NCBI RefSeq assembly: GCF_019396355.1 | Contig: NZ_JAHKRK010000026.1 | Location: 1 to 57,698, forward strand | Direction of reading: 5' to 3' | Origin: Pseudonocardia nigra | GTDB lineage: Bacteria > Actinomycetota > Actinomycetes > Mycobacteriales > Pseudonocardiaceae | DNA: 57,698 bases | Shown: positions 27,167 through 34,062 of the stretch, one piece after another | Position numbering within the stretch: position 1 is the stretch's first letter | Layout: every line of letters starts with the position of its first letter | The notes under the pieces: generated by a model | The model's input: only the letters and a program-made list of their open reading frames with translations | The model's database searches: none | What the model was told of the DNA's origin: nothing | Translations under genes and position numbers: made by a program

Positions 27167-27525
27167 TCAGGCGGTCGCCTGCGGTAGTCGCGTGTCGGCG
27201 AGTCGGGCGTTGACGTGCTGGTCGATGGTGCGGAAGGCCGCGCGTAGTGGTGGCGGGGCCTGGGGTCTCTTGGTGGCAAGCAGCGGTCGCAGGACCCGGT
27301 TGTGGACCTTGATGTAGAAGATCGCGAAGGCGAGACCGTCGTCGGTGAGCCGGTAGGTGTTGCGGCCGGGGACGCGGGCGATCAGGCCGTTGCGGCGTAG
27401 CCGGGTGAGGTCGTAGCTGGCCCGGGCCGGGCTGTAGGGCTGGCCGAGCAGTCCGGTCATCAAGGCGCGCAGGCTCTTGTTGGTGATGCCGGTCGGCGTC
27501 CACCACCACCCGAGCAGCCGGGTGT
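27167..27525 (-). pseudogene. Truncated winged-helix protein fragment
   Basis: The frame carries ITNKSLRALMTGLLGQPYSP, then ASYDLTRLRRNGLIARVPGR, NTYRLTDDGLAFAIFYIKVH and NRVLRPLLATKRPQAPPPLR, the C-terminal winged-helix part of a hypothetical protein related to the neighbour at 25408-27060. Homology starts only at about 27515; upstream the same frame runs on into the antisense-free out-of-frame reading of the MhpA-like gene and is meaningless. The N-terminal domain and start codon are missing, so it is a remnant cut at the right edge of the accessory block. Confidence 0.6.
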
Positions 27526-27551
27526 GCTGCGTCCATACGTCGTTCCGGGGT

Positions 27552-29186
27552 CTATGCCGTGGTGTCGGCCAGCGGGGTGGCGGCGGTCGCCGGGTTGCCG
27601 AGGGCGGTGAGGAACCCGTCGACGAGGGCGGTGACGTCCCCGCCGCGGGGTGCGGTGCCGTGGACGGCGAAGTCGGGGCGGACGAGTACGGCATCGGCGG
27701 CGAGTTCGGCGAGCCAGTCGGAGTAGGCGCCGGTGTCGTCGATGACGGTGCCCTCGACGGGCGGGCTCTCGGCGGCGGTGCCCGTTGTGGTGTGTGGTCG
27801 GATCGCGACCACGGCGATCCCGACGTCGTGCAGCGCCCGGCGACGGCGCTCGTCGAGGTCCACCGATGGCGAGGCGAGGATCAGCGCTCCGCCACCGATG
27901 ACATCGTCGAACAGGCCGCGGCCGGCGGCGGTGGTGACCGGCGCCTGGATGGACATCAGGCCGGCGGCGGGGTCGTCGTCGTGGGCCAGTCCGGGCCCCA
28001 GGCGCGGCGGCGGCGGGGGTGGCGGGGCGAGCGAGGGGTCGTCGCGCTCGGCGAGCATCCGGGCGTCCCGTTCGGCGGCGGCGTTGGGGTCGGTGATGCA
28101 GATGAGCCGGCCGAGTTCCATGGAGAAGTCGATGAAGGCGCGGACGTGCGTGGTGCGTTCGGAGCCGTAGGTGTCGAGGACGGTCTCGGCGGCCTTGCCG
28201 CGCAGCACCAGGTCCAGTTTCCAGCTGAGGTTCATGGCGTCCCGCAGCCCCGCACACATGCCCTGCCCGGCGAAGGGGGGCATCAGGTGGGCGGCGTCGC
28301 CGGCGATCATCAACCGGCCGCGGCGCCAGGTCTGCGCCCAGCGGGCCTGGAAGGTGTAGACGGCGTGCCGCTCGATGGTGGCGTTGTCGTGGCGCACGTC
28401 CCAGGCGTCGAGGAGCTCCCAGGCACGCTCGATCCGGTTGAGGTCGTCGATGCGCTCGTGGGGCAGCCGCATGAACTCCCACCGCCGGCGTCCGGGCCCG
28501 CCGGGCACGAGCGTGGTGGGGCGGGCGGGATCGCACAGCTGCCAGGCCGGCGGGTTGAAGGTGTGTTGCCCGTGCAGGACGACGTCGACGACCAACCAGT
28601 CGTAGAAGTAGCCCAGGTCGTGCAGGGGTGTCCCGATGACCGAGCGGACGAAGCTGTTGGCGCCGTCGGCGCCGACGACGTAGCGCGTGGTCAGAGTTCG
28701 CTGCTCGCCGGTGCGCTGGACGCCGTCGGTCGCCTCGACGACCAGGACGACCGGCTCGCCGGGTTCGTCCTCGACGGCCACGACCTCCCAGCCACGCTGC
28801 ACGGAGACGGTCGGCTGCTGCCGGGCCAGTGCGTCGAGCTGCGGTTCGAGCAGTGGCTGGGAGAAGAAGTAGGAGGTGTGCCATCCGGTGGGTTTCACGC
28901 CGGACCAGTCGACGAGCAGGAGGTCCTCCCGGTCGGCGTTGCGCCAGGCGTACAGGGCGTCGTAGGGCTCGATCGCGGTGCTCTGGTCCGGGCGCAGGCC
29001 GATGTTCTGCAGGATCCGGGCCACCTCGTGGTCGAAGTGCGCCGCCCGGGGCATCGGGTAGAAGGTGGGCCAGCGCTCGAGCACGGCCACCCGGTGCCCG
29101 GCGCGACCCAGCAGGGTGGCCAGGAGCTGGCCTACCGGTCCGTACCCGACGACGGCCACGTCGTACTGCTCGTACTGCTCGTTCAT
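27552..29186 (-). CDS. FAD-dependent aromatic hydroxylase, MhpA-like
   Basis: A 544-residue flavoprotein monooxygenase. AVVGYGPVGQLLATLLGRAG at the N-terminus binds ADP-ribose of FAD, GADGANSFVRSVIG is the DG motif, and GRLMIAGDAAHLMPPFAGQG is the GD motif; the C-terminal thioredoxin-like part is present. It resembles 3-(3-hydroxyphenyl)propionate 2-hydroxylase, which puts a second hydroxyl ortho to a phenol using NAD(P)H and O2. A run of prolines after SLAPP interrupts the C-terminal domain linker. ATG 29186 overlaps the stop of the broken class II aldolase gene (ATGA). No ring-cleavage dioxygenase is near, so the pathway is incomplete here. Exact substrate unknown. Confidence 0.87.
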   Translation of the reverse strand: MNEQYEQYDVAVVGYGPVGQLLATLLGRAGHRVAVLERWPTFYPMPRAAHFDHEVARILQNIGLRPDQSTAIEPYDALYAWRNADREDLLLVDWSGVKPTGWHTSYFFSQPLLEPQLDALARQQPTVSVQRGWEVVAVEDEPGEPVVLVVEATDGVQRTGEQRTLTTRYVVGADGANSFVRSVIGTPLHDLGYFYDWLVVDVVLHGQHTFNPPAWQLCDPARPTTLVPGGPGRRRWEFMRLPHERIDDLNRIERAWELLDAWDVRHDNATIERHAVYTFQARWAQTWRRGRLMIAGDAAHLMPPFAGQGMCAGLRDAMNLSWKLDLVLRGKAAETVLDTYGSERTTHVRAFIDFSMELGRLICITDPNAAAERDARMLAERDDPSLAPPPPPPPRLGPGLAHDDDPAAGLMSIQAPVTTAAGRGLFDDVIGGGALILASPSVDLDERRRRALHDVGIAVVAIRPHTTTGTAAESPPVEGTVIDDTGAYSDWLAELAADAVLVRPDFAVHGTAPRGGDVTALVDGFLTALGNPATAATPLADTTA

Positions 29187-29954
29187 CGAGCTTCCCCCAG
29201 GTGTTCGGGAAGACGGGTCGGGGCGCCGGCGCGGTCGTCGCCCGCCTCGAGCATGCGCACGAGGTAGTCCCACGCGGCCCGGAGCATGCCCGGTGCGTGG
29301 ATGTTGCCGCGCTTGCTGAGCGACTCCTCCTCGGACGACCAGGTGGCCCAACCGCCGAAGGACATGGTGAGCAGCTGCTGGCGGGCGGCCTGTTCCAGCA
29401 GGATCGCCGCGACCGTCGCCGACTCGACGTCGGGCCCGGCGGTGACCAGGCCGTGGTTGACTAGGAACATCGCCCGCGCGTCACCGAGGCATGCGGCCAG
29501 CTGCTTGCCGAGCTGCGGGGTCTGGATCAAATCCGCGGTGTCGGTGAACCGCGGCACCTCGGGTGGGACGAAGAAGTTCGCCGCGTGGCTGACCGGGCGC
29601 AGCGACTGGCCCGCGGCGGCGAGTGCGATCACATGCGGGGCGTGCGTGTGCACCACGCTCCCGACGTCCGGTCGCGCCGCGATGATCTCGGTGTGGATCG
29701 GGTACTCGTTGTGCGGAGGGCCGTCCCCGTCGAGGACGGTCCCGGTGGTCCCCGTCGAGGACGGTCCCGGTGGCGTCGAGGAGGTGCACCCGGTCCGGGG
29801 TGACCTCCTCCATCCCCCATCCCGCCGCCTTGATCCACACGCCGGCTCCGCCGGGGTCCCGGGCGGAGACGTGCCCCCAGATCAGGTCGCCCTGACCCTG
29901 GGCGGCGAGCACCCGGGAGGCGAGGGACACGAGCCGGCGGACGTCGCTGGACAT
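29183..29954 (-). pseudogene. Class II aldolase/adducin family protein broken by a 25-bp duplication
   Basis: From ATG 29954 the frame reads SSDVRRLVSLASRVLAAQGQ, GDLIWGHVSARDPGG and GTVLDGD, then goes out of frame; the match resumes in another frame as VHTHAPHVIALAAAGQSLRP, FLVNHGLVTAG and ends at 29183. Removing one copy of the 25-bp tandem repeat at 29723-29772 restores one frame of 248 residues with all zinc ligands (HTH and the later His). Members are aldolases, epimerases or decarboxylases (fuculose-phosphate aldolase, HpaI-unrelated class II type). As written only the first 80 or so residues are made. It is coupled to the hydroxylase gene downstream. Confidence 0.85.
29723..29772. repeat. 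25-bp perfect tandem duplication
   Basis: Bases 29723-29747 and 29748-29772 are identical. The unit length is not a multiple of three and destroys the reading frame of the class II aldolase gene that contains it. Perfect identity points to a recent slippage event. Confidence 0.93.
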
Positions 29955-30379
29955 GCTGCTCTCTCTTCGGTTCGGCGGGGCGACGGTCCCGTCCGGGTGC
30001 TCGGCGAGGGACACCCGGAACTCCCGGATGTCCTCCTCGGCCCGGGCGGCGTCCGGCTCCGGGGGTACCGCTCACGTGGTCGCGTCCTGTCGGTTCACGA
30101 GCTCGGTGTCGGTGCCGATCGCGCCGATCAGCTCCGCGCCGCCCGGGGAACCGAGGGGCGCGTCACGACCGGGCAGGACCGCGGTGAAGAAGCGCGCGTT
30201 GTCCTCGGCCCGCTCGGGTACGCCAAGGGCGGGCGGCTGGCCAGGACGATGCCCGGAGCGCAGGTGATCGCGCTCACCCCGTCGCGTGCGGGCCTCCGAC
30301 AAGTGGTACGGCATCAACGACTGGTACTCCGCCGGAGCCGACAACTCCCGAGCTTGCGCACCATGCTTCCTGCCGCGCG
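29955..30379. other. Debris between the aldolase and transporter remnants
   Basis: No complete gene is seen. The minus strand has a 90-codon frame (30072-30344) whose second half, EDNARFFTAVLPGRDAPLGS, looks protein-like and ends in TGA overlapping a GTG (30075), and a continuing piece AEEDIREFRVSLAEHPDGTV lies in a different frame just before the aldolase start. I cannot assign either. The layout suggests a truncated gene that once preceded the aldolase in one operon. Confidence 0.4.
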
Positions 30380-30679
30380 AGCACCGCGGTGATCGCGATG
30401 TTCATCGGATACGTCGCCTGGTACCGCGGGCTCGCCGCCGTGGGGGTGGCGCGGGGCAGCCAGATCCAGCTGCTGCAACTGCTGCTCACCGTGCTGTGGT
30501 CGGTGCTGCTCCTCGGTGAGCAGGTCACCCCGCTGCTCGGGCTGGCGATGCTCGCGACGACCGGCTGTGTCGTGCTCGCGCAGCGCGGACGCAGGGCCGG
30601 TCCGCCCTCACGCCGGGGCGTGTGTCGCGCGGCCGACCAGCTCGGTGTCGAGGCCGATCCGCCGCGACGGCGCACATGA
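30380..30679 (+). pseudogene. EamA/DMT-family transporter, C-terminal fragment
   Basis: The plus strand reads VIAMFIGYVAWYRGLAAVGV, ARGSQIQLLQLLLTVLWSVL and LLGEQVTPLLGLAMLATTGC, i.e. the last three or four membrane helices of a drug/metabolite transporter of the EamA type. The first two thirds, including the start, are missing and unrelated sequence lies upstream, so it is a deletion remnant. The following bases to about 30800 contain no recognisable gene. Confidence 0.65.
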
Positions 30680-30800
30680 CGATCGCCGGCTCCGCGGGCC
30701 GCGGTGGGGCGCGGGACGGCGCCCGCTACGCCCTTGTCGAGGCCGGCGTGCTGGCACCGGGGCGGCTCGCCGACATCACTCCCGGTCGTCGCGAGCCCGG

Positions 30801-31535
30801 CTACAGCTCGACGAGCGCCTTCCCGACCGTCGCGGCGGACCCGAGGATCGCGAGGAAGGCGACGAGGGCCCGGGCGCGGTCGGGGGGGACGAGGCGGGCG
30901 AGGCGGTGCCCGGCGGCGGCGCCGAGGGCGAGGGCGCCCCCGGCGACGACCCACGTGGCGGGGGAGAGGTCCGGCCAACCCTTCGCCGCGATGGACGCCG
31001 CGTTGAGCAGCACGAAGTAGAGCTGCACGGTGGCGACGAACGAGCGGTGCGCCCAGCCGGTGGACAGTGCGTACAGGCTGATCGCGGGCCCTCCGACACC
31101 GGCGGTGACGTTCATGAACCCGGACATCACCCCGGCGGTGACGGCGCCGGGGGTGCCGCGCAGCACGCGGGCGCGTTCGCTGGCGAGTACCGCGATGAGT
31201 GCGACGAGGACCAGGCCGCCTGCGGTGATCGCCAGCAGCGGTGCGGGGAGCGTGCGGGCCACCCACGCGCCGGGCACGATCGCGATCAGCGCGGGCACCG
31301 CCAGCAGCAGCGCTCTGCGCGTCTCGACCGCCCGCCGGGTCTGGGCCAGGACGACGAGGTTGCTCACGAGGCTGAGTGCGTTGGCGAGCAGCACGCCGGT
31401 GAACGGGCCCAGGAGCAGCACGAGGAACGGCGCGCTGACCAGCGCGAAGCCCAGCCCGGTGATCCGTTGCGTGCCTGCCCCGACGAGGACGGCGACGGCG
31501 ATCAGGGCCAGTCCGACGACTCCTGGATCAGCCAC
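30801..31535 (-). CDS. TauE/SafE family sulfonate exporter, likely for sulfolactate
   Basis: A 244-residue membrane protein with about seven or eight hydrophobic segments and the two family repeats (GTQRITGLGFALVSAPFLVL near the start; GFMNVTAGVGGPAISLYALS in the second half). TauE/SafE proteins export organosulfonates and sulfite. It is the last gene of the sulfoglycolysis operon, overlapping the aldehyde dehydrogenase gene by 8 nt, and so is the natural candidate to expel 2,3-dihydroxypropane-1-sulfonate or, more likely here, sulfolactate. The family is clear from sequence; the cargo is inferred from context. Confidence 0.85.
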   Translation of the reverse strand: MADPGVVGLALIAVAVLVGAGTQRITGLGFALVSAPFLVLLLGPFTGVLLANALSLVSNLVVLAQTRRAVETRRALLLAVPALIAIVPGAWVARTLPAPLLAITAGGLVLVALIAVLASERARVLRGTPGAVTAGVMSGFMNVTAGVGGPAISLYALSTGWAHRSFVATVQLYFVLLNAASIAAKGWPDLSPATWVVAGGALALGAAAGHRLARLVPPDRARALVAFLAILGSAATVGKALVEL

Positions 31536-32961
31536 GGTGGGCGGGTCCGGACAGCTCCCGCCAGGCCACGTAGCGGACGTCCTGGAACTCCTCGAGGCCC
31601 AGTGCGGCGCCCTCGCGGCCGAGCCCGGACTGCTTCACCCCGCCCATGGGGGCGAACGCCACCGACGGCAGCGGGTCGTTCATCCCGAGGATTCCGACCT
31701 CGAGCCGTTCGGTCATGCGCCAGCAGCGGCTCGCGTCGCGCGACCACACGTAGCCGGCCAGGCCCATCTCGGTCGCGTTGGCGAGCGTGACGGCCTCCTC
31801 CTCCGAGGAGAACCGGAAGACCCCGGCGACCGGGCCGAACACCTCGTCGCACGCCAGCGCGGTGCCGTCCGGGACGTCGGCGAGCAGCGCCGGGGCGATG
31901 TAGGTGCCGGTCCGCGGCAGCTCGCGCTCCCGGGTGAGCAGGCGTGCGCCCTTGTCCCGGGCCTGCTCGACGGCCCCGCCGACCGCGGACACCCTGGCCT
32001 CGTCGATGACCGGCCCCAGGTCGGGGCAGGGGTCGGCGAGGCCGTCGCCGACGCTCATGGCGTCCACCCGCTCCACCAGCCGCGCGACGAACTCGTCGTA
32101 CACCCCGTCCTGCACGAGGAACCGGTTCGCGGCCACGCAGGACTGCCCGGTGTTGCGGAACTTCGCCAGCAACGCGCCCTCGACGGCCGCATCGAGGTCG
32201 GCGTCGTCGAAGACGGTGAACGCGGCGTTCCCACCCAGCTCGAGCAGCGGGCGCACCACCCGCCCCGCGGCCGCGCCCATGATGTCCCGTCCGACTTCGG
32301 TGGAGCCGGTGAAGCTGACGACGCGCACGGCGGGGTGGCCGAGCAGCTCCCGGGTGGTCTCGCGGGCCGGGCCGTGGACGAGGTTGACGACGCCGCGCGG
32401 GACACCGGCGTCGGTGAGGCAGCGGATCATCTCGGTGACGGCCAGCGGCGCCTTCTCCGAGACCCGCGCGACCACCGTGCACCCGGCCGCCAGCGCGGGG
32501 GCGAGCTTGCGGGCCTGGATCGAGCACGGGAAGTTCCAGGGCGTGAGGCTGGCGACGACACCTGCGGGGCGGCGGAGCGTCAGGTGCCGCCGCCCGGGCG
32601 CCTCCGCGGTGTGCACGTCCCCGTGCGGGCGGCGGGCCTCCTCGGCGAACCAGCGGAAGTACTCGGCCGAGAAGGTCACCTCGGCGACGGCCTCGGGCAG
32701 CCGCTTGCCGGCCTCGCGTGCGAGCAGCCGTCCGATCGTGTCCGCGCGTTCGCCGATGAGCCGGGCGGCCTCGAGCAGCAGGTCCGCCCGTGTGCGGGCG
32801 GTGGTCGCCGCCCATGCGTCGAAGGCGCGGGCGGCGGCGTCGGCGGCCCGGCGGGCATCCGCGGGCGTTCCCCAGCCGATCGCGCCGACGGGCGAGCCGT
32901 CGGCCGGGTTGGTGACGTCGAGGGAGGCGTCCGGGGTCTCCCAGCTGCCGTCGATGAGCAC
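31528..32961 (-). CDS. NAD(P)-dependent aldehyde dehydrogenase, probable sulfolactaldehyde dehydrogenase
   Basis: A complete 477-residue ALDH of the succinate-semialdehyde dehydrogenase branch. VASLTPWNFPCSIQARKLAP holds the oxyanion Asn, FTGSTEVGRDIM the cofactor loop, RPLLELGGNAAFTVFDDADL the general-base Glu, and NTGQSCVAANRFLV the catalytic Cys; the end GMNDPLPSVAFAPMGGVKQS is also typical. In sulfoglycolysis this type of enzyme oxidises 3-sulfolactaldehyde to sulfolactate. It follows the M24-like gene by 21 bp and overlaps the TauE gene. GabD with succinate semialdehyde would be the default call without the context. Confidence 0.87.
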   Translation of the reverse strand: MLIDGSWETPDASLDVTNPADGSPVGAIGWGTPADARRAADAAARAFDAWAATTARTRADLLLEAARLIGERADTIGRLLAREAGKRLPEAVAEVTFSAEYFRWFAEEARRPHGDVHTAEAPGRRHLTLRRPAGVVASLTPWNFPCSIQARKLAPALAAGCTVVARVSEKAPLAVTEMIRCLTDAGVPRGVVNLVHGPARETTRELLGHPAVRVVSFTGSTEVGRDIMGAAAGRVVRPLLELGGNAAFTVFDDADLDAAVEGALLAKFRNTGQSCVAANRFLVQDGVYDEFVARLVERVDAMSVGDGLADPCPDLGPVIDEARVSAVGGAVEQARDKGARLLTRERELPRTGTYIAPALLADVPDGTALACDEVFGPVAGVFRFSSEEEAVTLANATEMGLAGYVWSRDASRCWRMTERLEVGILGMNDPLPSVAFAPMGGVKQSGLGREGAALGLEEFQDVRYVAWRELSGPAHRG

Positions 32962-32982
32962 GAGTTCCTCCGCGTTCGGGGT

Positions 32983-34062
32983 TCAGGGGCGTTCGAGCAG
33001 GTCCGGACGGGGGCGGCCGCCGACCGTGACGGTGGGCCAGACGCCGTCGTCGACCAAGGGAACCGGCCCGTCCGGGCCGACGAGGCAGGTGTCCTCGACC
33101 TTTCCGCCGTCGCCGCTGGGGTTCCAAGCCACGACGGATCCGGCGGGGACGACGTCGGTCGATCCGGGGTGGGCCGGGTACTCGCGGGGTTGCCACCCGG
33201 AGAACCCGCCCTGGTGGTGGCGGTGCCACTCGTGCGGGTCGAAGCCGTGGGCGGCGTAGGCGGCGGTGCCCGCGGCGACGACGTCGCCGAGTCGCGCGCC
33301 CGGGGCGGTCGCGTCGAGGAACGCGCGCTCCACCTGCAGCAGCCGCGTATACGCGGCGCGCTCGCGCGCGTGCACGCCATCGAAGACGACGGTGCGGGTG
33401 ACGCTCGCGATCAGACCGTGCCGGCGGGCGCAGCAGACGAGCATCGCCCGGCGCCCGAGCGGCTCGGGCGTGGGCAGCGGATGCCGGTGTGCCGCCATCC
33501 GGGCATCGCCCGCGACGAGCAGCACGACGGGGTCGAGCGCCCGCTCGAGCAGCTCGGCGGCGAGCACGCCCGCGGCCGCGTACTCGGTCGTTCCGGGGGA
33601 GATCCGCCCCGCCGCGGCGGTGGTCGCGGCAGCGGCGTCGGCGCAGACCGTGCGCAGCAGCGCGGCCTGGTGCGCGGTGAGCGTGCGGCGCAGCGCCGCG
33701 ATTTGCCGACCCGCGCCCGTGACGTCCGCGTACGGCCGGTCCGCCGCGACGGCGGGCCCGGTCGGCAGGGCCGCGTCCCGGGCCTCCCACCAGGGCACGA
33801 CGGTCCATTCCGCGTCGACGTCGGCCAGTTCGGTGTCGCGCAGCCGCGGCGCCTCGATCGCGTTCGTCACGACGGTGAGCGTTGCGGCGACCAGGTCGAC
33901 CACCACGTCGAAGCAGGCCGCGTCGAGGGTCTGCGGGACGTGCGAGCGGCAGCCGAGCAGCCACGACAGCGACGCCTGCTCCCGCAGTACGACGGTGGAC
34001 ACGCCGAGCTCACGGCCGAGCGCGGTGAGCCGGTCGAGCTGCTCGGTCAGGTCAGCACCCAT
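32983..34062 (-). CDS. M24 peptidase-fold protein, metal ligands apparently lost
   Basis: A 359-residue protein with a creatinase-like N-terminal domain (LREQASLSWLLGCRSHVPQT) and an M24 pita-bread C-terminal domain. Family members use Asp, Asp, His, Glu, Glu as metal ligands. Here the first pair region reads CARRHGLIASVTRTVVFDGV without the usual two Asp; the His is in HRHHQGGFSGWQPREYP; one Glu remains in GGKVEDTCLV and the last is not obvious. So a metal-free, binding or hydrolase role is possible. It overlaps the GH31 gene by 11 nt inside the sulfoglycolysis operon, where no such step is known to me. Function unknown. Confidence 0.75.
   Translation of the reverse strand: MGADLTEQLDRLTALGRELGVSTVVLREQASLSWLLGCRSHVPQTLDAACFDVVVDLVAATLTVVTNAIEAPRLRDTELADVDAEWTVVPWWEARDAALPTGPAVAADRPYADVTGAGRQIAALRRTLTAHQAALLRTVCADAAAATTAAAGRISPGTTEYAAAGVLAAELLERALDPVVLLVAGDARMAAHRHPLPTPEPLGRRAMLVCCARRHGLIASVTRTVVFDGVHARERAAYTRLLQVERAFLDATAPGARLGDVVAAGTAAYAAHGFDPHEWHRHHQGGFSGWQPREYPAHPGSTDVVPAGSVVAWNPSGDGGKVEDTCLVGPDGPVPLVDDGVWPTVTVGGRPRPDLLERP

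Larger units (their letters stand above)
25406..27559. mobile_element. Accessory block bounded by a 10-bp direct repeat
   Basis: GTCTATGCCG occurs at 25406-25415 and at 27550-27559. Between the copies lie an actinobacterial protein gene of the kind seen next to mobile elements (broken by a stop) and a truncated piece of a second such gene. The left copy covers the stop codon of the first gene, the right copy covers the stop codon of the MhpA-like gene. The repeat may be a target duplication or the footprint of recombination between short homologies. No transposase or terminal inverted repeats were found. Confidence 0.4.
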
